In this document: piece after piece, positions 12,777 to 24,009 of the stretch
How positions within the stretch are numbered: position 1 is the stretch's first letter
How the letters are laid out: the number at the start of each line of letters is the position of its first letter
Assembly (NCBI GenBank): GCA_904066235.2
Contig: CAJFCV020000003.1
Location: forward strand, 7,936,001-8,000,000
DNA: 64,000 nucleotides
Direction: 5' to 3'
Source of the DNA: Bursaphelenchus xylophilus
Lineage: Eukaryota > Nematoda > Chromadorea > Rhabditida > Aphelenchoididae
Program-made: the position numbers and the translations under genes
The notes under the pieces: generated by a model
The model's input: only the letters and a program-made list of their open reading frames with translations
Database searches by the model: none
What the model was told of the DNA's origin: nothing

Positions 12777-15700
12777 ATGCAAGTGGAATCTCCATTTATT
12801 GTCGATTTGGATATCCGAGGATCAATTCGAAACTTCGCTGATTATATTTTTGACAGAATCTCGGTATACGATGGAGATACCGTAGCGCTGGTAAGCAAAA
12901 ATAAATAAGTTTATTATTGGGACCATTTCCGAGATTTTTGGGTAGAAAAAAACCTCGCGCAAGAGTCTGGTCGAAAAGAAACTGCAGTGAACTAGCCGGT
13001 TGTTTGTTTTTCAACTTACTTTTAGTTGGGTTTGAATAAAACAAGAAAGAAATAAGATGAGAAAAGAAAACTAGAATAAACGTGTGTCCAGAGATTGAAC
13101 TCTTGATTTTACAAATATATTTACAACAAAAGCAATGTCAATTTGACAAGCTCTCCAAAATTATCAATCTTGGATAAATCATCAATTTTAAGTTGTATGT
13201 ACATTATTATAATGCGTTTATAAATACAAAGCGCAAGCTAGAAATAAGCCAATCATCTTATGTTATTAGATAGGCGTAATCTCAGCTAGCACCAAGTTTA
13301 ATTGAGATCAAGACAACAAAACGCTTCTTATGAAACAAACTTTATGACTTTTCAGCGAGACGCCGAAACCCTCGAAGAAACCAAGTTCAACGAATTCAAT
13401 TCCATCACCAACCTCTGCACTCAACGCCTCAAGGAGTTGGGCATTCAGAACAACACGAGAGTGGCCCTTATCGCCTCCAATTGTAGTGCCTGCTGCTTTG
13501 TTCATCTGGCATCCGCTCAGCTGGGATGCCGGTTGGTCTGCGTGAATGGAAATCTCTCAGTGGGTAAGGATTTGAGTAGAGCAGCGGAAATGGACTTGGT
13601 CAAACAATGTTTTGGCCATCAAAACGATGAATATTATGAATTTGAGAGGGATAAACATTATCCATTTGGCTTTGTAAATGCCGAGGATTTGTTGAACAAA
13701 TAAACAAATCATGGAACTCAGATATTCAAACACTGGGGTCCAAGCACAATTCCATTTCTTTTTATACAAAAAGGTTTAAAATATTTTTTGTTTTAGACGA
13801 AATATGGCATCAAATCGACCAAGCAGAAGTCACTCATGCCATCCTGGAGAGTCAATTCACCGCCAAAATGGAAGATGTGAAAAGAAGAGCGATCATGAGA
13901 AACAGTGGAAGGGTTAAGATCATCAGAAAAATGGAAGAAGTCCTGGGAGAGACTAGTCTAAGCAGGCTGACAAAAAGGGAAAGTAAATCTATGTAAGTGC
14001 TTTTTTACTTGATTCTGATGATCCTGGGACATGTCGAAAGTGGACTCACAGATTTTTGTGAGACTTTGAAAATAAAGGAAGGAATAATTTAGAAAAATTT
14101 GCCTCCAAAGATTTCGGAGTTAATGTCTACTCATTCATATAAAAAAATAGTGGATAGGATAATTTTTGTTAGAAAAAATTCCATGAATTTTTTTATTACA
14201 ACCGCTTCAGAATACCAGTCCAACTGCCCTCATCCACTGCTGATTCTGAATCCAGCTTTGACACCGCTTCTATGACCTCCCAATCAACCTTTGTTGTCCA
14301 TTCGAACAAAAGTTCGTTGACTCCATTGGACCCTGTCGACGTTGATGACTCCAATGGTTACTTTATTTTCTACACTTCCGGGACGACCGGGCCTTCCAAG
14401 CCGATCTACATTTCTCATCAGCAAATAATCCTCAACCTAATGCAACTTGGACTAAGTGTTTACGGGCCTCCGGGGGTAACTGACAAGTTCTTGTTGCCCT
14501 TGAATATCCATCATCTTTTTGGATTTTTGTCGTTGTATCAAGCGCTTGTCAATGGGGCTGAATTGACATTGGTAAACAAGTATTCGTCCAAGGTTTTCTT
14601 GAGGGCTCTCAGTGATTACAAGGTGAATTTGGCTTTTTAATGGTATTTGAATTTTTTGCCGACGTCTTAGGAAATAATTATTTTTTAGATAACGTACGCT
14701 CATGTCACACCTCCTATGATCTTGTTCTTGGCAACTGATCTCAGTTTAGAGAATGTCAATCTCCGGCAACATCTGAGGACACTAATTGTGGGCGGAGCTT
14801 CTTTATATTCGAAAGAAGCCAAGAAATGCAAAGAAAGATTGGCAATCAGAGATTTGAGGCAAAGTAAAGATACCAGTTTAAAAATCATAACACCTTCATT
14901 GGAGCCGTACATATATTTCAATTATAACTGTTTCAGTTTACCTCATTTCTGAAATGGGAGCAATCTGCACTTTTCCTCATTTCTGCAGTGAAAACATTGA
15001 AAGCGTTGGATCTCCTCTACCCGGATACGTGATCAAGGTATTATGTTGCGAAATACACTGACAATATGCTTGTATTGTAGATTATGCATTTCGACAACAA
15101 AAATTTGTGTGCTCCAAGGCAAGTGGGTCATATTTGTATCAAAAAGCCAGGCTGGACTTCCACTGGGTTTTACAATCAGAAGAATAAACATAATGGGGAT
15201 ACTCATGATGGATATATTCGGACAGGCAAGTCATCAAAACTTAAGATAATTTTGTAACTGTATTAAATACGCTGCGTGGAGCAATGAATTTAATTAAACT
15301 TTTAGGTGACGCCGGGTTCTTTGACGAAAAAGGATGCATTTACGTGGTCGATAGGATCAAAGATATCATCAAATTCCGCGGGCTTGTTGTAAGTGCAATT
15401 AATACTAATCTATATACTTCTATACTTAGCTTTGCCCCACTGATGTTGAGTCTAATATTCGAGCTCATCCGGGAATAGAAGACTGTGCTGTCGTCTGCAA
15501 ACAAAGTCATACAGCTGGAGAGGTTCCGGCCGCTTTTATCGTCAAATCCTCCACCAATTTAGTGTTGTCTACCGCCGAGGTTCGACAGCATATCTCCGGT
15601 ATGTCATGTCAAAAAGTTACAGAAAACGTTACATCAACTTTTCCAGGTAAAATCCCCCAATTCAAGGAACTTCGAGGCGGGGTTTTCTTTGTAACAGACA

Positions 15701-16031
15701 TTCCCAGAACAATGAATGGAGCCGTCCTTCGACGACAACTGAGGCAAACGTGGGATCGCGAAAGACTGGCGTCAAGGGAGGCCATGGCCCAAGAGCCTGC
15801 TGAAAATGGGAGGAGAACATCTGCTACGATAAAAACTTGTGAGCGGTCACTTTATCGAGATATATAATTTTAGCTTCATTGCCGTCAACTCGCCGTCCAA
15901 CTCTCGCTTCTGCTTCCTCAGGATCCCTTCGGTCGTCTTCTCCAAAACCGAAGCCTGGGCCACGGTCGCCTTTGCAAAAGGCATCGCCAAAATTAACGCC
16001 AGCTAACCGCTCCAAAACTATGAAGACCTAA
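12777..16031 (+). CDS. AMP-dependent synthetase/ligase, 4-coumarate-CoA-ligase/acyl-CoA-synthetase-like
   Basis: Eleven exons (12777-12890, 13356-13563, 13797-13992, 14211-14622, 14689-14863, 14937-15037, 15081-15225, 15306-15388, 15430-15598, 15647-15838, 15874-16031) give 650 aa. The fold belongs to the ANL superfamily, which activates a carboxylate with ATP and passes it to CoA. Seen: the phosphate loop YTSGTTGPSKP (227-237), an A5-like YLISEMG, YIRTGD with Asp452, and the hinge stretch DRIKDIIKFRG. The expected A10 motif reads RTMNGAVLRR, with Ala560 where the catalytic lysine normally sits. About 55 Ser/Pro/Arg/Lys-rich residues follow the domain. The intron at 15226-15305 starts with GC instead of GT. 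The substrate is unknown and activity is doubtful. Confidence 0.9.
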
Positions 16032-16193
16032 TCTTCTTGGACTATCCACCAATCGCCAACTTCTAGTTCAGAAAATCCGATATCCAACCAAATATTATCG
16101 GTTTATATACTTTACTTTATACATTAGCATGCATATGCTTATTTAGAAAGTCTGGACCCTGTATTGGAGATGCGCTACAACAAGGACGTTCAC

Positions 16194-19100
16194 CTATTTT
16201 TGCGGAGGTCGGGTTGAGAGTTGAGGCGGAGGCGGAGGGATGTGAGGGGGTGGGGGAAGGTCCTCCCCCGCGTTCTCTTGACGGACAATCTCTTCAGAGT
16301 CGGTGGGCTGTGGAGAATGTTGGATTCTGTTGACCTTACCTTCCACCTTGGCTTGATTAGACCTTAACCTCGCTGGCGGTGGAGGAGGGATCTTTCCATC
16401 GACTTCTTGCTCTGATCTTACGACCTCTTCCGAGTCTGTTGGATGGGGAGTTTTGTCCGGTTTCCTTGGCGGATGATCCTCCTTTTCAGATCGAACATTC
16501 TCTTCTGACTGGGTGGGATGAGGGGAATGGTCAGGTTGTCTGGGAGGGTAATCTTCCGTTTCCGACCTCACATTCTCCTCAGACTGAGTTGGATGAGGAC
16601 TGTGGTCCGGTTTCCGTGGTGGGTAATCTTCCTTATCCGACCTTACAATCTCCTCTGATGATGTTGGATGAGGGGTTTTGTCCGATCCATTCGCTGCTCG
16701 GATGGGAAATTCGTGGTGACCAAAGTCCAAGAGTTGAGGGACAACTCTTTCAAGGATTTTTACTCCATTCCTACAATTATTTTTTATTTCACTAGACATC
16801 TAACATAATCTAATCTCGAGTTCCCCTAATTATTCATTCAAAACCTTACTTCTGAAGTTGCTCATCCTTTTGTAGGCCTTCCACAGCGCTTTCTTTCTTC
16901 ATCAGCTCAATAATATGTTGCATTTGAGAAGAGCTAATCTCGACATCCCCATGTTTTCCCAAGAGTTCGATGACTTTGAGGGCCAATTTGGCATCAATCT
17001 TTCCATCAGTGTCCTCATCCATTGCCTTCAGGACTTCGGCTATCCTTGTAGATTTAGCTAGATCACTGGCTTCCTTCAGGCTCGACAACGAGTTTAACAA
17101 ATCGGCAATATTCACCAACCGAGCTCTAAAATAACAAAAAAGTAATCTCGCATTTCACAAAACTCTAAATTTAAGAATTTCACTGACTGTTTCTTATCAG
17201 TTTCATGTGCCTCGATAATATCCTCGGCCTTTCCAGTACCATCCTTATTATTAATCAGTCTTCTTTCTGATTCCAATTTGGCCACAAGAGTATCAACTCC
17301 AGCAATCATAGAATTCACTCTTGCCCTTAGGCGTTTGGCGACCTTGGTCTCAGTGTAATCATCGGCCAAAGTATTGACTTCAATCAGATCTTCTGTGTGT
17401 TCAATGACCTTCTCCTTGAGTTCGCTGATGTCGTGACGAGCTTCATTGATGTGGGAGCCGTGAAGAACATCTTCGACAGCCTCCAATTCCTTTGACTTGA
17501 TCTTCGCGGGCTTGGCTTTCTTCTCAGCTTCGGCTTCTTCATGAACAACGTTATGGAACTTGGCAACCTCAGCCTAAAACAATAATATTAGTCTTCAAAA
17601 ATATTGCATAAAAATTATCAAATGTGCCACTAACATGGAGATCCTTCACAGAATCATGAGCCGTCTGGAGGACTTCATTGATGTCCTTCGCCGTGTCCAC
17701 AGCTGGTTTCTCCACTTCCAAGGTCTCTCTAAGTTTTCTATCTTCTTCTTCAATCTTCGCTTTCTCAGCTTCCATTTTCTCCACATCTGCTCTCTTCTTA
17801 TCTTCTTCGGCCTTCTTCTTTTGCTCAGCATCAGCCTTGGCTTCTTGTCTTTCCTTCTTGAGTCCATCTTCAATCGACCTGATCAAAGCCATACGTTCTT
17901 TTGGATCAACTTTCCCTCCTTCCAACTCGGTCAATTTCTGCTTAGTTTGTTCTCCCAATTCCATTGGCAATTGTTGCACGATCTTCTTCAGACGTTCTGA
18001 GAATGAAATGTCCTCGGGCAAAAAGAGGGCTCTGCTCAGAAGCAGCATCGACGGGGGCATTTTGTCGTTCTGGGAGAGTTCAAGCCATTGTCGGAGCTAA
18101 AACAATAAAAACGTATCAATTAGAAGTTCTTACCTGAGACCTCAGCCTATCTTCCGACACACCAATAGCTCTCATTCCTCGTTGACGACAAGCCTGTTGA
18201 AGATCCGGAATTGAAAGGGCATCCACACCTCCTTCAGCCATGATTAACTGAAATTTTAGACCGTAAATCATCTTCAATCTAAATTTAAATTCAAAAACCA
18301 AACTATAACTTACCCTATCATCAGCTTTGAGTTCTCTCAACTTCAGATTCAACTGGAATCTCAAGATCTCAGGGGTTCCAAGAGGCTGGACTCCAAGCAT
18401 TCGGCATAAAGCTCGCAACTGCCCCATAGATAAGTTATCCAGAGTAAGCTCGTCTTCAAACAACTTGGCGTACTTGAATAACTCCTCATTTGTGACTAGA
18501 GCTCCTTCTTGTCTCACCTTCCTCAAGAATTGAGAAAATTCATAAGCTTTGGACTTTTCGGCCGAGCCTTCTTCCTTCTTGCGACGCTCAAGAGCGATCT
18601 CTTCCAATGTATCTTGAAGGAATTTGGCCATTTCTAGACGGATCTTCAATTGTTTTCTAATCTTTTCCTTCTAAAACAAAAAAATCAGCACCACACATCA
18701 TACAGCACCTAAAAACAAAAGAGAAAAACGTAATACTCACCTCCTTGGACTGCTCTTGGAAAGTCGATGGCAACATACTGGGGAACAACTTAATGAAGAA
18801 TGGAAGAGCAAGTTCCATAAATGGCACAATAACAAAGAAAGAGAATGGGATGAGTCTGAACAGATCGGAGACTGTCCGAACCATCTGTTGCCGCTCTCTC
18901 CTTGTCAGGGTATCACCACGGGCCAAGCGATATAAATACTTGGCTGATAACCTGGTCTCCAATACCAAAAGTCTGAATCCATGATAATAATGTTTGATTT
19001 CATGAATAACTCGGGTCTTTAACGGGAGTTTTTGAGCCAAAGCTTTGTTCTAAAATAAAACATAAATTTTTGATAACCTTCATCAGGTGTAATATATCGT

Positions 19101-19421
19101 TGTTTGATTTTCTTTTGCTTTTTTAAATCATTTTTTTACTCTAAAGCTACAGAATATCAAATTAAAGGTCTTACTTCTTTCTTCCGTTCAGTTTCTTCTT
19201 TTTGCTGTCGTTCAAGGTCTTCCTTCAGCATCTTTAAAGTTTCTTCGACCTTGCTTCGATCGTTGGCGGCATAAAACCGATGCGGTTCGATAACACAGAC
19301 ATGTCTGTTATTCCAATGGAATTTCGGATTGACTCTGTGGAAACTAAAACGACAAATCATAAGCAGAATATCATTCTTACCGGCTTAGGTTTCCAGTTCT
19401 CCGGACTAATATTCCAATCAT
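16194..19421 (-). CDS. LETM1: LETM1 mitochondrial inner-membrane protein, with optional repeat-rich C-terminal exon
   Basis: Read from 19421 downward: 19381-19421, 19175-19343, 18741-19049, 18314-18670, 18134-18247, 17635-18096, 17188-17573, then 16850-17125 spliced to 16194-16770 (896 aa). If the last donor is ignored, translation stops at 16846-16848 (705 aa, near the usual LETM1 length). LETM1 is an inner-membrane protein for K+/H+ or Ca2+/H+ exchange and mitochondrial volume control. Seen: a basic N-terminus like a mitochondrial presequence, the transmembrane/proline signature LIPFSFFVIVPF with LFPSMLPSTF (about 135-166), the LETM ribosome-binding-like domain, long acidic/basic coiled coils, and an EF-hand-like loop at 649-657 (DEDTDGKID). 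Optional final exon: 25-aa repeats and poly-proline runs. The gene is convergent with the adenylating enzyme (162 bp between stops). Confidence 0.95.
16383..16682 (-). repeat. 75-bp tandem repeat encoding 25-aa Pro/Ser/Glu units
   Basis: Three close 75-bp units at 16458-16682 encode 25-residue blocks built on DxxPHPTxSEExVRS and E/D-YPPRxP. A fourth unit (about 16383-16457) decays into a poly-proline run, and a fifth related segment lies nearer 16250-16320. The period is an exact multiple of three and the frame stays open, which suggests the array is translated. Confidence 0.85.
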
Positions 19422-20383
19422 GTTTTCGGCGGTTTTAGCTCAAGTTGAGTGAAGTTTCAGTGGGTTTGACCCGATAAGTGCTATATTGACTTCGTTTTGG
19501 ATTCTATTCTGATTACTTCGGCGATGATTCCTCTAAAAATAGATTGATTATCAGTAAAAGGCCAAAGAAATGGACAAAATCGTCTTGAAAAATAATAAAA
19601 ATCGGCAAAAGGTCATAGGAATAGTAGAGAATGCCATTAACATTCAAAAAAAAACTTATTTCGCAAATTAAAAAAACCTTGGTCTAAAGTGCAAAGAACA
19701 ATATTATTTTTGAGACGAAGTGAACAAATTAAGAGACTGAGTTGTCTTCGAGTCGTCAGAAAACACAAAGAACAGGCTATCTGTTAACAAATTTCCACGA
19801 AAACAAGTAAAGCGAAAGAAGCGGTTCAGTTTTCGGACAAAACGTTTGATAACACTGAAAAAGTTCCATTTTCTCTTCATTTTTCCTTGAAATTAGACCT
19901 GAAGAGACGAGAAAATGGACCGGAACGCCTGTTTTTTCGTCAAGCAGTCGTTCGCTCCAAACAAAATCTCGAACAGTCTAGCCAATAAAAACAATTATTA
20001 TCCAATGTGGGATAATAATATAAATCTTGATAAAAATAAATGAAATTAAAAGTTTGAAAACTTCCGCTGTCTTGTTTTACAAACTGCAGACCAAGTCGAG
20101 TCAAAAATAAAAAGGAAGGGGTGAAGCGACCGTAAACATGGCGAAAGAATGGGAAAAGAAAACAAAAGTGGACAAATGATGAAACCCGGTTTATTTTAGA
20201 TATTTTCCTTGCAAAAAACACAACTGAAACAGGTGATAGGACTTTCACAATGCCTAATCCTTCCATTGCAACAGCTAATGGGCGCCATTCATAATATAGA
20301 AAGAAGAAAATATTCTACATCAACAAAATTTTGAGCTGAAATCGAAAAACAATATTTTAAATAAAAATAAATGATAAAATTGA
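19422..20383. promoter_or_regulatory. Divergent intergenic region upstream of LETM1
   Basis: Non-coding sequence between LETM1 (-) and the small frame/WDR82 (+). It should contain the LETM1 promoter. No repeats or RNA genes recognised; open frames here are short and without domain features. Confidence 0.4.
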
Positions 20384-20611
20384 ATGAATACCACAAGTCG
20401 TACAGTAAGCTCCCGCAGGAGCTCCCGACTTGCATCAACTTACGTCCCTTCGATCAAGAAAGGAAAAATAAGATTTTCACCAGACCAATGGTTGCGTTTC
20501 ACCACGAAAATGATGAATGCCTTAAGACAAAATGCCACAGAAATAATAATTTCTGCAAAAATCAGTAAGTTTCACCTAGCTAGCTATTGTTTAGGAGCAA
20601 AGGAGGATTGA
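20384..20611 (+). CDS. Possible small basic protein of unknown function
   Basis: A 75-codon frame with an ATG start, Ser/Arg-rich at the N-terminus (RRSSRLAS) and followed by an amphipathic stretch. I recognise no family. A consensus donor (GTAAGT, starting about 20562) and a following TTTAG could excise 30 nt in frame, leaving a slightly shorter protein. It ends 85 bp before the WDR82 start codon, the sort of spacing seen in nematode operons, but nothing proves co-transcription. It could equally be part of the WDR82 5' region. Confidence 0.27.
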   Translation: MNTTSRTVSSRRSSRLASTYVPSIKKGKIRFSPDQWLRFTTKMMNALRQNATEIIISAKISKFHLASYCLGAKED

Positions 20612-20695
20612 CTAGGATCACATAACCACAAGTATTTGTACATTGAGAAAAGACTCACATTTCCACACATCTAACTTGTTTATTATATTCATCTA

Positions 20696-22105
20696 ATGGT
20701 AAGCTGCTTTGTTTTGAAATATCATAAAGTAAAACACGACACAAGGAACATAACTCATCTTTGTTACAATCCAATTTCAGACTCTTCAACCCCGTTATGT
20801 TGATCTTGCGGGTTTAAAATCACTGCTTCCAACTCAAGTCCACGACCAAAAAGCTCGAATCAACCACCTAAATTATAGTGAAGATGGGAACTTGCTAATC
20901 TGCTCCGATGATAATGATTGTATGATCGTTTACGATATCCAAACAGGTTTGCAGAATCGAACCGTAAGTTACTTTGTTTTACTTTTATTTGTTTTTAGAT
21001 AAACAGCAAGAAGTATGGAGTTAATCTTGTCCATTTTGTCCGCGGAACTAAAGACGTGATCAGTGCATCAACCAAGGTTGATAGTAAGTTGCAGTATACT
21101 TTTAGCCTTTCAGTTGCTTTATGAAAGTTATGCGCTAATAATTTTATAGTAATACTGTTAATAACAACTTAAAAGTGGTCTTTTTAGATACAATAAGGTA
21201 CCTTTCGTTGTCAAACAATCAATATCTGCGATATTTTGTGGGTCATTCGAAAAAGTGAGTGATTTTTTTTAATCGAAATTTAGATTTCAACGTTGCTTAC
21301 TTGATAGTTTTAGAGTGGTAACATTATGTATGAATCCCACAGAAGAGATGTTTCTTTCTGGAGCGTTGGATAACACCGTGCGGTTATGGGATCTTCGTGT
21401 TTCTACATGTCAGGTAAAATACTTTATTTCCCCCATCTTGAATAGTTTATATTCGTATTCCTCAAGTTAAAACTTTATAATTGTGGTTGCTCCATGTAAT
21501 CCTGATATTTTTTAGGGAGTTATGAATCTTCCATCCAGACCAATAGCCGCTTTTGACCCTGAGGGCTTGATCTTTGCTGCCGGTATCAATTCCGACACAA
21601 TAAAGTTGTATGATGTTCGAACTTTCGACAAAGGACCCTTCGCCACTTTTGTAATCCGCCCAGATGATGATTGGAGCGCTGAATGGACGAACATGACCTT
21701 CTCCCCTGATGGACAATGTATTTTGATCTCAACGAACGGGGAATTCCTCAGGGTCGTCAATGCGTTCACCGGGAAATTGATGTCAACGTTATATGGGCAC
21801 GATAACAGTGAGGTTGGTAAAAAAAATAACCAAAATAATTTGATTTTGCTATCAACGATTGCTTAAAATTTACCACTGAATATTTTCAGAAACTCTCTTT
21901 GAATGGATGTTTCTCCCCGGACTCCAAATATGTGTTTTGTGGAGGATCTGACGGGCAGTTAACCTGTTGGGATCGAGAAACTGGCCAGATTGTCTATACC
22001 TACAAGACCAATGATACTCACACGATTGAACACTGTTTATTCAATCAGAAATACTATGTTCTGGCTACTGCTTCAACTAACCTCAGTTTGTGGAATCCTG
22101 AGTAA
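20696..22105 (+). CDS. WDR82: WD40 protein of the WDR82/Swd2 family
   Basis: Exons: 20696-20698 (ATG only), 20781-20963, 20999-21083, 21188-21254, 21314-21413, 21516-21812, 21890-22105; 316 aa, close to the usual family size. WDR82 is a beta-propeller subunit of SET1/COMPASS histone H3K4 methyltransferase and of the PNUTS-PP1 complex. Diagnostic stretches are SKKYGVNL, DNTIRYLSL, the VRLWDLR WD repeat, FDPEGLIFAAG and DKGPFATF, all in the order expected for WDR82. Repeats run through the whole length. Exon 2 has no in-frame upstream ATG, so the start must come from the isolated ATG at 20696, followed at once by GTAAGC and an 82-nt intron ending TTTCAG. The last stretch before the stop is LSLWNPE. 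Confidence 0.93.
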
Positions 22106-22778
22106 TCACAATTAATTTTATAGCAATGTTTTTGATAATTTATTTTGGTTATTTTAGCGACTGTATAAAAATACTGATCTTATCTTTAGTCTCAATTGAA
22201 AGGAGATGGGATATGGGAATTTACCAAATCCCTAAATTGGGAGACTGACTTTTCGGTCCCCCTCTTTCGGGTGGCGCCCTTTCGGGCCCGCCTTTTTTTA
22301 ACGTTATCGACGGAAGAAGTACGGCTAACTCTGCTACGGATTCAATGCTTCGAACCGGAAATAATTGCAATCTACAGCAAATACAACAACTCCTTATCTC
22401 CTCTAAAAACAGGAAATCTCGGGTCTTCTAAAGAATTTGAAATTTTTAATAATCGGAATTGAATAAACTTATATAATATTACACTCGACGTTAGATTATG
22501 CTTACTTGTTTTGGAAACGATTTTTGCTCGTTTGTGTAGTTAGTCTCTCGATAGTTTACCAGGAATTACGGGTTCCAGTTTATTTGTCATCTGACGGCAC
22601 GCCACCAGACCTTTAGGCATTGAATCACCTGTATGCCACTCCCTTTCTTACATTCAGATTTCAAAGGAAAGGATTTTGGAATTCAAAGCGTTAGTCTTTT
22701 ACGAGGCTGATTACAGACGTGTTGAAAGCTGGTTCTAAGACTTGTACCTACGCTGGTAGAACTCTCCAGAGAGACGAG
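22106..22778. other. Intergenic region with a diverged repeat fragment
   Basis: WDR82 3' flank followed by the 5' flank of the chemoreceptor. It has a short CTTTCGGG-rich patch at 22256-22292. A segment at about 22300-22395 resembles one at 24536-24625 (see repeat entries). Confidence 0.4.
22300..22395 (+). repeat. Diverged repeat copy A (chemoreceptor flank)
   Basis: Aligns by eye with 24536-24625 on the same strand. The best part, AACTCTGCTACGGATTCAAT against AACTCTACTACGAATTCAAT, is about 90% identical, followed by a shared ATTTACAG-AAATACAAC-like end. The segment lies upstream of the chemoreceptor here and downstream of it in copy B, as expected for remnants of tandem duplication. Confidence 0.6.
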
Positions 22779-24009
22779 ATGATTGAATACGCCATTGACG
22801 TTGGCTATCATGACGTTGAGGTTATCCCTATGTCTGTGAAGAACGCCATGGTTATCTACGCTTGGTTTGTTGAAGTCATCAACTTTATTATTTATGTGAT
22901 TATGATCCAAGTCATCTTAAAGTACTCGACAAGGGAGATTGGTGCCTATAAATGGTAAGATTACAAAGAGTATCCCTATTTTCCTGTTAAGCAACCTCAT
23001 TCGCATCTTTGTAGGTATATCATTGGAAGCCAGACTTTCTGTGTGCTTACCTTCATGGTGAAGGCTTTCATTGAAGACGAGCCGTTGTTTCCTTATGATG
23101 TCACAGTTCTTGGTGGCCTAGCCGGTTTATTTCCTGTAAGAATGTAGCCGGCAACCCGAATCGTTTATTTTAGAATAATAATTTCGTCGTTCGCTTATTC
23201 TACGCACTGTTCCATGTGTTTTTTGTTTCACACTTCTCATGTGTAACACTGATGTTTATTTTTCGATATGCACAAACAACCGGAAAACAAAAGATGGTGC
23301 AATTTATGTCCAATCGGAAATTTTTATTCTGTGGTTGTATACCATGCATGGTCTTTCTCATGGCATTTACATATATCGACGCGCTCTTTAGCATTCCAAA
23401 CATCGAGATGTACATTGATAAGTTCGGAAATTCAAATCCAAAAATAGCAGAATACATAAAGGGGAAGCCACTTCTCGTGGAAGTAGTAGGTTAACTTTTA
23501 TTAATACGTATATGTTACTGTGTTTTGAAACTCTAAAAAAATTACAAATTAATGGTTTGCAGACTACCTGGTACAATAATTACGAACGATATGGCCCCAC
23601 ATTGATTGGCTTGTTGATCTGCGCTTATTCAACCTACGGATGCTACAACTTCCAAAACAAACGGAGTCAGAGTCTCAGTGATCGGACGAAAACTCTCTAC
23701 CGTACCCTCATAAATGCTCTTTTGATTGAAATGGCCGTAATCGCAGTAGCTGTGGTTACCCCCGTATTTATTTGTCAGGTGTTCATTGGAGTCACTTATC
23801 GTCCAATTGGAACAGCGCTAATGTGGCGCTGGCTCTACCTTTACCCAACATTTAGCATGATTTTCACCATGTCTTATATTGGATGTTACCGACGAGGATT
23901 TAGAAGGCTGATCTTGAAAAAGATTTTTGGGATGGAGGAAAAGAATGGAGTTGTGGTTGTGGGAAAGACATCGTCATTTGTCCCATCGACGCAATCAGCC
24001 CCGACATAA
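22779..24009 (+). CDS. Nematode 7TM chemoreceptor (Str/Srh/Srd-like superfamily)
   Basis: Exons 22779-22954, 23015-23135, 23174-23485, 23563-24009 give 351 aa. I count seven hydrophobic segments, in the stretches beginning VIYAWFVEVI, YIIGSQTFCV, VRLFYALFHV, FLFCGCIPCM, TLIGLLICAY, INALLIEMAV and MWRWLYLYPT. The last helix runs into SYIGCYRRGF, the basic end typical of nematode chemosensory GPCRs. The family is one of the large, fast-evolving nematode receptor sets; I cannot assign a subfamily. The ATG at 22779 is the first in frame. An acceptor-like TTACAG at 22711-22716 leaves the frame open further upstream, so a 5' exon could exist. A poly(A) signal lies at 24073-24078. A paralogue lies inverted at the right edge of the window. 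Confidence 0.85.

Noticed and set aside
17635..18100. Long plus-strand frames opposite LETM1
   Set aside because: They mirror the Lys/Glu-rich coiled-coil exon on the minus strand; antisense of such sequence is naturally stop-poor.
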